Program-made: the position numbers and the translations under genes
Shown here: in pieces, positions 1 through 10,990 of the stretch
Position numbering within the stretch: position 1 is the first letter of the stretch
Layout: every line of letters starts with the position of its first letter
Notes under the pieces: model-generated
Told to the model about the DNA's origin: nothing
The model's input: only the letters and a program-made list of their open reading frames with translations
Database searches by the model: none
Source: Agapetus fuscipes
Taxonomy: Eukaryota > Arthropoda > Insecta > Trichoptera > Glossosomatidae
Assembly (NCBI GenBank): GCA_951799405.1
Contig: OX637336.1
Coordinates: forward strand, 17,713,479 to 17,777,478
Direction of reading: 5' to 3'
Length of the DNA stretch: 64,000 bases

Positions 1-223
1 GGTTGTACAATAATAATATTATTTTTACGTGTGACAATACCACGCGTGCGCAGTGAGTGCATCTAGAATAAATTATGATCTGCGCATGCGTCTAGGTGTC
101 ATGCGTAGGTAAGCCATTGTTATGGACCTGTTGTTTTGAATTGATACTGTCAAAATGCTGATCGAATTATTGACCAAAAATTATAATGGTATTAATTTTT
201 ATATTTTGGTTTTTATTTTATTG

Positions 224-452
224 CAAAGAGGAAATGTGAAAGGGAAAAGAGGAGAAAAGTATTATTGGATCAGATTGGTGAAATTGTGAAAGAATGGGAT
301 GTACAAAGTGAATGTAATAAATAGAAGGAAATGTACGAAAAAGATAAGCTGTAACGAATGAATTGAAAGAGGCATGCAAATATTAAAAACGGAGGCAACT
401 CGGCAGAGCCTCTGGCTACCTCTATCAGAATGGCGACAGAGTTACAGTTACA
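224..452 (+). pseudogene. Decayed 3' end of an RTE-like LINE
   Basis: Reading rightward, the fragment matches the C-terminal and 3'-UTR segment seen in better copies at 41575-41905 and 26058-26510: a lysine/arginine-rich stretch, then a KKW-type motif, then the conserved tail ending in a GCGACAGAGTTACAGTTACA-type sequence. Stop codons and indels break the frame, so it is a dead 5'-truncated copy. The family assignment rests on comparison inside the window and on general knowledge of insect LINE C-termini. Confidence 0.7.
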
Positions 453-1599
453 TAATGAAATCTATAATAATACCTTTTTACGTGGGTATGAAACAGTGTC
501 ATTAAAATTACGAAAAAAGTGATATATTTATGGATATGAATGTACTTATAGAATTTGTCGGCATAGAAAGACGCAAACGCAACTATTTAGAGATTCTTAT
601 TAAGTATACCTAGAGAAAATACACGCAATTTACTGTAAATCTCTTAAAATCACTTTTATCAGTAAAAAATGACAAATCAGCACTTAATTCATTTGAATAC
701 TACGTAGGGTAAACATCTGTATGTACCTCCATAATTTCATCCCTTTGGCCCAGATTCAAAATAACCTACTTACTCAAAAACAAAAATCATAATATTTCGA
801 ATAAATTACAAGACTCATCGCTGTATAATACACATTATGGCACCAAAAGAGTTTTTAAGGTCCTAAAGACAAAGGAAATGCCTTGAAGTCTTCCACCTGC
901 CTTTTTCCCTCCATTTCTTCGTTCCTCCTCTGCCCTCATCCACAAGTGACCACCGGAAACGTGGCATGTGCCGCGCAACAGAGGTACCCACAGCAAGGCA
1001 CCTCTCCAAAATCACCCGAAATTCGTTTACTCCCTTTAGCTTTGGACGCTCGCTGAACATCTGCCTATTTTTGGGTTTTGTGTGGAAGGTAGGTACATAA
1101 AATGTAGTTTATAAAATGAAAGATAGCTGGCTGTGGTTTTAAAAGTATCGTTTTAATTTAAAATATCACGTAAATCCCACCCTGTTGGGTGAGCACTAAT
1201 TATAATAATAATAAGGTCTTTATTGTTCTTCTTCAATATGTATCTACGTAATAATATTATAGTTACAAAAATCTATACTCCCCAAAGTATGCATTGCTTG
1301 TGTTTCGGGGAGAATTATGTACCTTCGTACTTGAACAGCCATAAAAAATAATAAAATGTCATGTTGGTACTTCTTTGTAATTCGAAATTTGAATTTAGAA
1401 TCTGTCAAATATACAACACAGTGTTACTGTCTGAAAAAATGTTTTAGATTTATTGTAAATATTTTCGGTAGGTTAATAAAATACAGTTTTTTGTATATCA
1501 CTTTCTAGCATAAAAATCTTTTCGGTTTTCTGCATTACCTACCGTTGGAAGTTACTCCAGTGTATGAAAAAACGAAGAAATGTATTTTCATCATGTTAA
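453..1599. other. No gene recognised
   Basis: AT-rich sequence without a recognisable gene or shared repeat. A 65-codon minus-strand open frame at 863-1060 lies in a locally GC-richer patch and contains the peptide FRWSLVDEG. I cannot assign it, and it could be a degraded transposon piece. There is no splice or homology support for calling it a gene. Confidence 0.4.
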
Positions 1600-1712
1600 T
1601 GTAAAAGAAGGAAATCATTGAAAAGATTGATGTATATGATTGAAATGAATGAATTGAAAGAGGAATGCAAGAATAATAAGAAATAGAGGCAAATATGCAG
1701 TTTCAGTTACAG
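1600..1712 (+). pseudogene. Short RTE-like LINE 3' tail
   Basis: About 110 bp resemble the last coding residues (MNELK-type motif) and the 3' UTR of the same LINE family as at 224-452, ending in a CAGTTTCAGTTACAGT-like tail. It is heavily mutated and non-coding. The following 1713-2335 holds nothing I recognise. Confidence 0.55.
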
Positions 1713-2335
1713 TAGCTTCATCAGCCTGATAAAATATTTCGTACATTTTTAAATATAATCATAACTTTATTTGGACTTTGAGAACCTTTTTAAAATGTCG
1801 GATATGAAGATAGGAGGGGTCGATAAGAATGCATTTTTATTTCTTGATTTGACGGCCGCTCTTCGCGCCGTAATTATAAGTATGTATTTTTTACTGCACA
1901 TAAAAGTATTTTCACAACCTGCCATTACGTGCACACTGCTGCATTTAAAAAATGCATAATTTTAAAAATCAAGTGCACATCTACCGGTATTTTGTACTTC
2001 AACACCTGTCGTTTTTTTATACGCAAATATTTAAAATTTATTCAATCCTATAAAATTTATGCATAAAACAACAAACTTTTTATACAGTGTTGCAATTTAC
2101 TGCAGTGGTATGCTGAGCAATGAGATAGTTCGGGCATCTGTAAAGAATGGACTAAAAACGACTAAAGATCGATCTAAGGAATAAGAGCAAATAAACAAGA
2201 TTGCAGACGACTGAAATCTGCAAATTAAGAAAAAGAGAACAGTGTGATGAATTTTTATTTATTCTGCAATATAGATTGTTTTTTAGCTTCCGTTCGATTA
2301 TTCGATGAATAATCATTCATATATTATTTCAACTT

Positions 2336-3424
2336 TGTAAAGCGCATACTGGGTGTGATGCATTTATTGATTCTTTGCCTTTACATTTAATTCGTGAGTT
2401 CAATTGAATATAAAATGTACAGTATCAAAGCATATAAAACAGTAATCAGATCGATAATTGATCAGTTAACAATACAGTATGTTATCATCCCATGATCAGG
2501 GAAATTGCGGGGAAACCAACCCCTCACAATATTATGATAATTACAATGAAAGAGAATGACCTCAAGCAGGTCATACTATGCATATTTTCGCCAGTCACAG
2601 GCGTGAGCATTATTAATTACCCTTTGACAATAGGATAATGATTATAATTGTGATAAAGAGGGAAAGGGTTCCACCCGTAAGCCAAGGAGGTCAAGAAAGC
2701 ACGCTGCCTTGCTTGTGAGGTGTGGAAGGATGAAACTTAGGTCCAAGTTGTCCCAGAAAGGAAGCTCGCTTGTCCCTGTTGTTCAGGTGGTAAAAAGGGG
2801 TGAGCTATAGGGGTGAGAAGTCCTAGAAAAGAAGCTTGCTCGACCTAGTCGCTCAAGAGGTACAGGGAGGTGAGACATAGGTGTGAGAAGTCCTAGAAAA
2901 GAAGCTTGCTCGGCCCATTTGCTCAAGAGGTACAGGGAGGTGAGACATAGGTGTGAGAAGTCCTAGAAAAGAAGCTTGCTCGGCCCATTTGCTCAAGAGG
3001 TACAGGGAGGTGAGACATAGGTGTGAGAAGTCCTAGAAAAGAAGCTTGCTCGGCCTGTTTGCTCAAGGAGTGTGTGATATATAATATACATAAAATAACC
3101 CCTTCAGTCATGTATGTCCTGGCACAGAAGCATTATGACGTCGGGGGGAGAGAGAAGGTGGGTTGGAGCCCATAGGATCCTTCTCAACTGACGAGTTCGT
3201 CCACTGGTTGGCCTTTTATACGATTTGGGCAGCTGATCTCCCCCTGGAGGGGAAAATCCTCACTACCCTTGGCCCTCAAGCTTCCCTACTCCATCCCTTA
3301 CAGCAGGCGGGGATGCAGTCGGCCACATAATATTATGTTCCAGATCCTTCTCTCTCCGAGCAGTAATAATATGAGTACAACAAAATCAAGTAAAATCTTA
3401 ATAATATAGATATGCTACGCTACA
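2336..3424 (-). repeat. 3' LTR of the LARD-like element
   Basis: 1089 bp, duplicated at 5174-6262. In minus-strand sense it starts TGTAGCGTAGCATAT and ends GCGCTTTACA. It carries a block of 70-bp tandem repeats in its middle. The 62-codon frame at 2923-3111 is the minus-strand reading of that block and is not thought to be a protein. Confidence 0.9.
2741..3090. repeat. 70-bp tandem repeats inside the LTR
   Basis: The word GTGAGAAGTCCTAGAAAAGA recurs with a 70-bp period (units near 2811, 2881, 2951 and 3021, with a diverged unit before them). The same block occurs at 5579-5928 in the other LTR. Inner units are nearly identical and outer units diverged, which is typical of internal homogenisation of a tandem array. 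Such repeats in an LTR may carry promoter or enhancer sites, but the sequence does not show that. Confidence 0.9.
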
Positions 3425-3437
3425 GACTCCCCCTCCT
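3425..3437 (-). other. Polypurine tract of the LARD-like element
   Basis: Read on the minus strand, AGGAGGGGGAGTC lies immediately before the 3' LTR. This is the expected position and composition for the plus-strand priming polypurine tract of an LTR retrotransposon. Confidence 0.75.
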
Positions 3438-3602
3438 AGAGCCAAGGCCGTCCCGGACAGGCTCTAGGAAGTGTGGTCATCCTCTCGGCAGGATGACGGT
3501 GAAGTTGGTGGCTGAGGTCCATATCTCTGGTCGATTATGGCAGCTGAGGAAGCTGGTCGGCAGGGACAGCCGTCCGTAGCTGTTATCACGGCAGCACACA
3601 AG

Positions 3603-4350
3603 GCTGCTTGGCGGGATCCGTTGTCCATGTCTGCGTCCATAGCAGCTCACAAGGCCGCTTGGCAGGTTCAGTTGTTCATGTTTGCGTTTACAGCAGCGCA
3701 CAAGGCTGCATGGCAGGTTCAGTGGTCCATGTCTGTGTCCACAACAGCACACAAGGCCGCTTGGCAGGTTCAGTGGTCCATGTCTGCGTCCACAACAGCA
3801 CACAAGGCTGCATGGCAGGGATGTCTGCGCTCACAGCAGCGCACAAGGCTGCATGGCAGGGATGTCTGCGCTCACAGCAGCGCACAAGGCTGCATGGAAG
3901 GGATGTCTGCGCTCACAGCAGCGCACAAGGCTGCATGGCAGGGATGTCTGCGCTCACAGCAGCACACAAGGCTGCATGGCAGGGATGTCTGCGCTCACAG
4001 CAGCGCACAAGGCTGCATGGCAGGGATGTCTGCGCTCACAGCAGCGCACAAGGCTGCATGGCAGGGATGTCTGCGCTCACAGCAGCGCACAAGGCTGCAT
4101 GGCAGGGATGTCTGCGCTCACAGCAGCGCACAAGGCTGCATGGCAGGGATGTCTGCGCTCACAGCAGCGCACAAGGCTGCATGGAAGGGAGGTCTGCGCT
4201 CACAGCAGCGCCCAAGGCTGCATGGCAGGGATGTCTGCGCTCACAGCAGCGCACAAGGCTGCATGGCAGGGATGTCTGCGCTCACAGCAGCGCACAAGGC
4301 TGCATGGCAGGGATGTCTGCGCTCACAGCAGCGCACAAGGCTGCATGGCA
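3603..4350. repeat. 51-bp then 41-bp tandem repeat array
   Basis: Four units of exactly 51 bp start at 3603, 3654, 3705 and 3756. They are followed by 13 units of 41 bp starting at 3807 and running every 41 bp to 4299, plus a partial unit at 4340. The 41-bp unit looks like the 51-bp unit with a 10-bp internal loss that then amplified. Long open frames in several phases (for example 3537-4364 and 3608-4567) arise because the repeat lacks stops. Because 41 is not a multiple of 3, each frame cycles through all three phases, so they are probably not proteins. The array is the main content of the LARD interior. Confidence 0.95.
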
Positions 4351-5152
4351 GTATTCCGGCGTGAATGGTTTCACGGCTGCTGGGCAAGATGAGTCACCAA
4401 CTGGGGCAGCATGTCTTCTAGAAGCGGGTCGTTTTCGTCAGCGGAGGAAGTCCATCTTCCGCTGCAGGGCAGTCTCCCGGTGCGAAGACATGTGTTGTTT
4501 TCCGGTGATGAACTTGTCTTCCAGTGCAGGCTTTCTTCTCCTTAGGCAAGTCCATGTATTTTCCTAAGCGAGAATTAGTTTTTAAAATCATTAGTTTTTG
4601 TGTTCAACAATTTTAAATTGTAAGATGCAATCTTCTTTGGTGGTCCTTGAAGCTCGTCCCTTTTTCTAGGTCAGTCCTTTGTTTTGTGTCACATGTGGCC
4701 ACTTCAGGACGGGCGCCACCAGTCTCACAGGAATGTCGCCCCTCTGTGGAATCTCGTGCCAGATGTGAACTTTTGACCATCTTCAAGCAAAGGAATGTGC
4801 ATCACAAAACAAAATTTTACAAAGCAAGATAATTATTTGTAGAAAGTGACATAATTCAACCACTTTTCAATTGTTAGATTAGACGATTGGTATTTTAAAA
4901 CCATTAGTATGGGATTTCTGTTAACTTCCCGTTATTCAAAAGATTTTTGTTTACAAAACATCTCAATGGAGAGCCATCCCATATGGGATCTCCCCCTATT
5001 GTTAAGTAGAAAGACATTGCGTCACGTAACATGGCCCACATAATATCAATGCGGAAGTTACAATTTTGCATTCCATCTGATATTGCAAAATTTTGAAATA
5101 ATTGATTTTACTGATATTACACAATTAGCTTTCACTGTACATTTAATTCAAG

Positions 5153-5170
5153 CCACTAAGTTGGGCGCCA
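5153..5170 (-). other. Primer-binding site of the LARD-like element
   Basis: Minus-strand sequence TGGCGCCCAACTTAGTGG begins three bases after the end of the 5' LTR. The TGGCGCC start is typical of primer-binding sites complementary to a tRNA 3' end; the exact tRNA is not resolved here. Between the tandem array and this site (4351-5152) I see no gene. Confidence 0.8.
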
Positions 5171-5173
5171 TTT

Positions 5174-6262
5174 TGTAAAGCGCATACTGGGTGTGATGCA
5201 TTTATTGATTCTTTGCCTTTACATTTAATTCGTGAGTTCAATTGAATATAAAATGTACAGTATCAAAGCATATAAAACAGTAATCAGATCGATAATTGAT
5301 CAGTTAACAATACAGTATGTTATCATCCCATGATCAGGGAAATTGCGGGGAAACCAACCCCTCACAATATTATGATAATTACAATGAAAGAGAATGACCT
5401 CAAGCAGGTCATACTATGCATATTTTCGCCAGTCACAGGCGTGAGCATTATTAATTACCCTTTGACAATAGGATAATGATTATAATTGTGATAAAGAGGG
5501 AAAGGGTTCCACCCGTAAGCCAAGGAGGTCAAGAAAGCACGCTGCCTTGCTTGTGAGGTGTGGAAGGATGAAACTTAGGTCCAAGTTGTCCCAGAAAGGA
5601 AGCTCGCTTGTCCCTGTTGTTCAGGTGGTAAAAAGGGGTGAGCTATAGGGGTGAGAAGTCCTAGAAAAGAAGCTTGCTCGACCTAGTCGCTCAAGAGGTA
5701 CAGGGAGGTGAGACATAGGTGTGAGAAGTCCTAGAAAAGAAGCTTGCTCGGCCCATTTGCTCAAGAGGTACAGGGAGGTGAGACATAGGTGTGAGAAGTC
5801 CTAGAAAAGAAGCTTGCTCGGCCCATTTGCTCAAGAGGTACAGGGAGGTGAGACATAGGTGTGAGAAGTCCTAGAAAAGAAGCTTGCTCGGCCTGTTTGC
5901 TCAAGGAGTGTGTGATATATAATATACATAAAATAACCCCTTCAGTCATGTATGTCCTGGCACAGAAGCATTATGACGTCGGGGGGAGAGAGAAGGTGGG
6001 TTGGAGCCCATAGGATCCTTCTCAACTGACGAGTTCGTCCACTGGTTGGCCTTTTATACGATTTGGGCAGCTGATCTCCCCCTGGAGGGGAAAATCCTCA
6101 CTACCCTTGGCCCTCAAGCTTCCCTACTCCATCCCTTACAGCAGGCGGGGATGCAGTCGGCCACATAATATTATGTTCCAGATCCTTCTCTCTCCGAGCA
6201 GTAATAATATGAGTACAACAAAATCAAGTAAAATCTTAATAATATAGATATGCTACGCTACA
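5174..6262 (-). repeat. 5' LTR of the LARD-like element
   Basis: Same length (1089 bp) as the copy at 2336-3424, and identical wherever compared. Flanked on its right by ACTT, repeated to the left of the other LTR. Confidence 0.9.
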
Positions 6263-7484
6263 ACTTTTATTTCTTCATTAAAGTTTCCAGTAGACATACA
6301 TTTTGAATATTAATTAATTTGTTGTTATACCTACCTGTATTCTGATTGATAGTATTATTTTCTACAGTTGGCATTTATGACAAGTGAACATAGTCGAATA
6401 TTAATTTATTTTCAAATTTCGAACCTTTGGAATAGGAACCTATCTTTCAATTCAAAACATGACAAAAGGAGACATTTCAACACGTGCGCGATTTATTGAT
6501 TAGATTTTAAAATACTTATATAGGTAGCTCTTCTTCCGTTAATAATATGTATTTTTAAAATTATTTAACCTGACAATCAATGAGCTTTTATTACAAATAA
6601 ATTATATTATGAGTTCTACGGATATTTTCTGAAAAGTCGGCACGAATGATAAAGGCAAAAACATTGTGACATCTCGCGGCCGGTTTGGCGTGGGGGAAAG
6701 CTAAGTAATAATTTGCTATTGATTTTGATTTGCAGGACTTATGTTTATTTGAGGTTTGGTTTTAATTTTGTTAGTAGGTACCCATGCAACATGCGTAAGC
6801 GCGAAATTACTCGTGTCTGCTCATTAGGGCATAAACTTAAATATTAATTTTATTTTTCAACTTACATTATAAATGGGTAATGACTAATGGATACCTATTC
6901 CTAGCTGCCATGTAAATATGTTATGCAGTAGCCATAAAGTATTTTTAATTTGCATCGTGGCAACACTGACAATGTTCCAAATTTGAAAATTTAAATTAGC
7001 TTTTCGACTTGATAATGTCTGCCATTTATCTTTGGGGAGATGAATACAATTTACAAAGAAAAATGGTGATTGATAAAAATGTTTTCGCATAATTTTACAT
7101 TGAAAGCACCAGCTGCAACGTGCATCCTCACATTATTTAAATCGTATTTGAGTTGACTACAAATATAATGAAATACAATAAGTGTCGTAATTTTAATTCA
7201 GTAAAATATGACAAGCTGTTTTTAAGATGTATTCTTATTAGTTAGAAGTTTATTTTGAGATAAACGTCGAGAGTGAACGAACGTTTATTGAAAATCTGCT
7301 TTTACTGTTCTTGTGTTGGAATCGGCTTAAAATAAAAAATAAAAACAAATGTTTATATTTAATAAAGAGAGAGTAATGTTGAAGTTGACTTCAAAATGCG
7401 AGAGAAACAAAATAAAAGTGCGTGAAATATTCTCAGCCTAAATTATTACTATTCAACTGCATTTGAAATAATTTATTATTTCTA
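6263..7484. other. No gene recognised
   Basis: AT-rich sequence without a recognisable gene, repeat match or long open frame. The 68-codon minus frame at 6884-7090 has no family features. Confidence 0.4.
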
Positions 7485-7735
7485 ATCTAAGCTGCAAAGA
7501 TATATATCATTTAAGATTTATACTAAATGCATTCCCACAAGCAGATATGTATAATTTCGCGCTAACACATGCCGCATGTGGACCTACAATATAAAAACCC
7601 AATCTCAAATGAACATAAGCCTTGCAACTCTTGCCGTCCTTCCCTGAAACAGGGGGGACATTGGCAAAGTGAACCAATTTTTATATTATGGGTGGTCAGC
7701 CGCATAACAACCTATAAGTCAAGGAACATACATGA
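7485..7735 (-). repeat. D element (SINE-like), near full length
   Basis: Reverse-oriented copy of the commonest repeat in the window. In element sense it begins near a GGTTGGTATGCGGCTGACCA-type head, passes a CACCCCTGTTTCAGGGAAGG block and a CATGCGGCATGTG palindrome, and ends GCTTAGATTAGA. It is non-coding. Copies in both orientations, uniform length and a short-repeat 3' tail suggest a retroposed SINE. No clear tRNA head is visible, so the origin is open. Confidence 0.8.
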
Positions 7736-7834
7736 CAAATTACATTTTTTTTTAAATCAAAGAATAAAAATAACAATATATACATGGACATAAAAAACTA
7801 AATCATAAAACCAATATCACTTTAACAAACCCTA

Positions 7835-8000
7835 GCCGCCAACATCACAGATCAACCGCCATTTCTTTCTATCCTTGCATACTTCTTTCATTTCCTCCAG
7901 AGTCATAACCTTCTTCATACAAGCTCTTCTTTTATTATGACTCTGGATATTCCATTCCATTTGCATTGCATATTTGCTCACGAGTTGTGTACGGATTCAT
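7835..8000 (-). pseudogene. RTE-like LINE 3' fragment
   Basis: Minus-strand copy of the C-terminal segment shared with 47003-47610 and 34416-34834 (KKVMTLEEMKEV-type peptide and following UTR). It is frame-broken and 5'-truncated. Confidence 0.65.
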
Positions 8001-8954
8001 ACATCTAATTTTCTGGGTTTTTATAACCACAATCGTCAATATTGATCGTCGTAAATAATGTATCCTGCAAAATTTCCGTTTGGTTCCATAATCTTACCTT
8101 CAAAATGAAAAATGTATAAAAAAAATTAAAAATGGTGATAAAACATTTTATTGAGAGTAACTTCTCATAGTAAGTTAACTAATTATAAGGAAGTGCTCAT
8201 GACCAATTGGCAATTCCTAAACTACAAGATTTTCACACTTTTTTTTAGTGTTTTCTCTCGTCCAAAATAGGAAAAAAAGTGCATTTATCTGAGAAACCCA
8301 TGTTCGCTTAATATGCCATTTATTCAGTTTTAACTTTAAGGTGCCGACATTAAAATTAAGATAATGAGGGAAACTTTTAATTAACCAAGTACATAAAGTT
8401 ACAAAAAATATTTTATAGCATATTTCCGATGAAATTTCATAAATATATTAAAATAAAATAGCAATGTAATAGATGCTTTTATAAGTCAAATCATTACCAG
8501 TTGATGGTCAGTAAAAATTAAAATCATGTGTTTTTAATCTCATTCTTAAATATGTATTGCATGAAAACAAAAACGGTTATCTAAGACTTTTTCCCAAAAT
8601 TTCAAAATGCCATTTTCTGTGTCTCCATGACATTCTCTGTGTTGACATATATTTAATCATTGCCGGGAAAAACCCTACATTGCCACACTTGGTTCTATTC
8701 GAGTCGTTATGCAACATTGATACTAAATGGATGAAAATATTGTAACATTTATGGATTTAAAGGCGTGAACCAAGGGCGGGCATTCCATACAGGCAAAGTG
8801 TTATTGCAGACAAATATTAAAATAACGGATAAACATAAATTTCGATTGGAATATTAGATGATTTCTTCGTTTTTTTTTAATTAAGACGGGTGGTTATCAT
8901 GATTTCTTTTACTGTAGATGCTACTGATCTAAATAGGAATTCGGTGTTTTTTTA
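8001..8954. other. No gene recognised
   Basis: AT-rich sequence. I see no gene and no match to the other repeat families in this window. Confidence 0.4.
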
Positions 8955-9105
8955 AAATAGATTTGGGAAGTGGAATGTAAACCTCGAACCTATTTTGCCA
9001 GGCAAGAAACAAATATTATTTTATTTTATTCTATGAATCATTATTTACTCATAGACATCTATTTGATCAGGGTCAAAGTTACGGTCAAAAGACCTTTGTA
9101 CGAGT
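8955..9105 (-). repeat. SINE-B fragment
   Basis: Matches the 3' half of SINE-B copies at 11413-11690, 36635-36905 and 44720-44990: a GACCCTGGTTCAAC-type stretch, an AT-rich middle, then CTGGCCAGGCA and an ATTCC..AAATCTATTT tail. The tRNA-like head is missing or unrecognisable. Confidence 0.65.
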
Positions 9106-9378
9106 CCTTCCTCCTTTAACTTTCCTTGCATGATAAGATGATGTAGGCTTTATGACATAAATGTTAAAATATTGAAAAACATCAGAAATAACCGTATTTT
9201 GCAAAAGCCATTTCTGTGGTAATAATATACAATCATTTTTTAATAGCAGGCTAGGAAAACATAGTGTTATTCACTTAGTCGTCATTCTATGCAACCGAAC
9301 ATCGGTAAATGTGTCCATTTTTTTTAACAATATGGGTGGTCAGCCTCACGCCAACCTATCAGTTAAGGGGACTAGTAC

Positions 9379-9941
9379 CACGACGAAATGTGCATAGACC
9401 GAATGTCCACTGACACAATGTCCATTGACATAATGACCACGCGACAAAATGTCCACGCGACAAAATGTCCACCGTCATAACAAAAAGACCATCAACACAA
9501 TGTCCACCGACTTAATGTGCATCGACAAAATGTCTACCGACATAATGTTTATCGACAAAATGTCCACCGACATAATGTTTATCGACAAAATGTCCACCGA
9601 CACAAAGTCCACCGATATAATGTCCACTCGACAAAATGTTCATCGACAAAATGTCCACCGTCATAACAAAAAGACCACCAACACAATGTCCACCGACATA
9701 ATGTTTATCGACAAAATATCCACCGACACAAATGTCCACTCGACAAAATGCTCATCGACAAAATGTCCACCGACAATATGTTTTTTGAAGATGATGTACG
9801 ATTTATAAATTATATGATTTTGTACATTTTTATTTGAACATTATATCGTTGGACATTCTGTTGGTGGTAATTTTTTCGCGTGGGCATTTTGTCAATGGAT
9901 ATTGTGTCGGCGGACATTCTGTCAATAGACATTTTGTCGTG
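9379..9941. mobile_element. Phrase-repeat element A with inverted ends
   Basis: About 560 bp made largely of imperfect 14-18-bp words such as CGACAAAATGTCCACC, repeated more than 20 times with varied spacing. The left end starts CACGACGAAATGT. The right end is its inverse, ending TTTTGTCGTG, and the similarity continues inward through successive words for about 60 bp. This gives the element long terminal inverted repeats. The 119-codon plus frame (9449-9808) and 75-codon minus frame are readings of the repeat. No target duplication is clear. It is probably a non-autonomous DNA transposon of unknown family. Confidence 0.65.
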
Positions 9942-10257
9942 ACACGAAGGGGAAGCTGAATAACACTTTCCATGTAAAATTAAAACCATGATTTTGATTT
10001 AAGGGGACATGGATGGATCTAATGAAATGAAAATGGCTTTACAAGATTACCTTTTACAGAGACTGCGCGCCTAAATGCTAATTTAATGTTGCCAGTTACT
10101 TAATATTTATGTCCTGGATATTGTCTTGTCACCCCAGGAGCGACTAAAATAATAAATCTTTCACACAATTTCCATTTTATAAGGTTGGAGTAAAGCTGAC
10201 CACCCGTTATGTAAAAAAACTTTTTTTCTACACATAAAGCTTTTAAATTGTAAAGGG

Positions 10258-10466
10258 CGGCCTTACGCCAACCATTTAAGTTGAAGTGGGGATCTCCCAG
10301 CCACTAAAAAGGCTGAGTAAAAACCTTGTCGGTATTTTATTTTGGGTTTGAAATAAACACATAAACGGGAAATCATTTCTTACACCCTCGGTGGGATTCA
10401 AACCCGACCTCTCGGCATGGAATGCAAGCACTCTTCCTACTGAGCTATCAACCGGACCTACTATTG
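10258..10466 (-). repeat. SINE-A, truncated at its 3' end
   Basis: Minus-strand tRNA-derived SINE. The head contains a GATAGCTCAGTAGGAAGAG A-box and a GGGTTTGAATCCCACC B-box (RNA polymerase III promoter elements). The body has the GAAATGATTTCCCGTTT and AAATACCGACAAGGTTTTTA segments shared by all SINE-A copies. The family's 3' tail is absent. Confidence 0.85.
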
Positions 10467-10467
10467 A

Positions 10468-10715
10468 AGAGCCGATCAGAAGAGTAAACACAGTGTTTGG
10501 AGATCGTGCATTTGCAGTTGCTTGTCCTCTTAACTGGAACCACCTGCATCATCATGTGAGAGTGCTATATATGTAAGCTAACCATGGAATGTTCCGGAAT
10601 GCACTGAAGACAAGCATATTTCTGGCATCACATGAACAAGCGCCCTTCGAGTGACTACATCACGAAACGGCGCTATAAACAAATCATCAACTCATTATCA
10701 TCATCATCATAATAT
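10468..10715 (+). pseudogene. L2/CR1-like LINE 3' fragment
   Basis: Encodes VFGDRAFAVACPLNWN, the conserved extreme C-terminus of L2/CR1-type reverse-transcriptase proteins (consensus G-D-R-A-F-x-V-A-G-P-x-x-W-N-x-L-P). A 3' UTR with CGAAACGGCGCTAT follows, and the copy ends in an ATC-rich tail. It is frame-broken beyond that motif. Confidence 0.75.
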
Positions 10716-10731
10716 GTATACGATTAAGAGC

Positions 10732-10895
10732 CCATTCCCACTTATCGGGTGTCAGACCGTATATTAATCGGAGGTTCCAGTGGCAGAACATTTTTGGACA
10801 AAATCTTGTGTGAATAGCTCGGACATACATAATGTTCTGCCACTGGAACCTACGATTAGTATCTATACGGATCCGACACCCGACAAGTAGGAACG
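10732..10895. mobile_element. Palindromic MITE
   Basis: The two halves are inverted copies of each other over about 65 bp. The left arm runs AGCCCATTCCCACTTATCGG and on to GTTCCAGTGGCAGAACAT; the right arm mirrors it and ends GGAACGGGCT. It would fold into one long hairpin. No coding capacity and no clear target duplication. Confidence 0.75.
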
Positions 10896-10907
10896 GGCTT
10901 CAACGAT

Positions 10908-10990
10908 AACTGTAACTGTAACTCTGTCGCCATTCCGCTAGGGGTGGCCAGAGCCTTTGCAGAGTTGCCTCCATTCGTCGAATATCGAAA
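10908..10990 (-). pseudogene. RTE-like LINE 3'-UTR tail
   Basis: Carries only the terminal UTR block CTCTGTCGCCATTCCGCTAG followed by GGGTGGCCAGAG, as in the longer copies at 47003 and 46475. The TACAGT-like tail lies on its left, as expected for minus orientation. Confidence 0.75.

Larger units (their letters stand above)
2336..6262 (-). mobile_element. Non-autonomous LTR retrotransposon (LARD-like)
   Basis: A 3927-bp element bounded by two 1089-bp direct repeats that begin TG and end CA on either strand. Flanks share ACTT (4 bp; 5 bp if the boundary shifts by one). A primer-binding site next to the right LTR and a purine tract next to the left LTR, both in minus-strand sense, set the orientation: 5' LTR at 5174-6262 and 3' LTR at 2336-3424. 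No gag, protease, reverse transcriptase or integrase is present. The 1.75-kb interior is mostly a 51/41-bp tandem array. LTR segments compared by eye are identical, including a 62-codon open frame found in both, so insertion should be recent. A non-coding LTR element of this size matches what is called LARD or TRIM. Its partner family is not visible here. Confidence 0.9.

Noticed and set aside
863..1060. 65-codon minus frame containing FRWSLVDEG
   Set aside because: Somewhat protein-like, but I cannot connect it to a family and no exon signals support it. Reported only as unassigned.
3190..3225. Hammerhead-like CTGACGAG inside the LTR
   Set aside because: No stem followed by GAAA is present on either strand, so only the first half of the core matches by chance.
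3807..4350. Regular repeats resembling a CRISPR array
   Set aside because: The 41-bp units are contiguous with no unique spacers, and the window is clearly eukaryotic.
3537..4567. Overlapping long open frames in three phases (up to 319 codons)
   Set aside because: They are translations of the stop-free 51/41-bp tandem array. The 41-bp unit shifts phase each time, so no protein repeat is conserved in one frame.
9449..9808. 119-codon frame as a protein
   Set aside because: It reads through degenerate phrase repeats and consists of M-S-T-D/I-D-K-type repeats with no family features.
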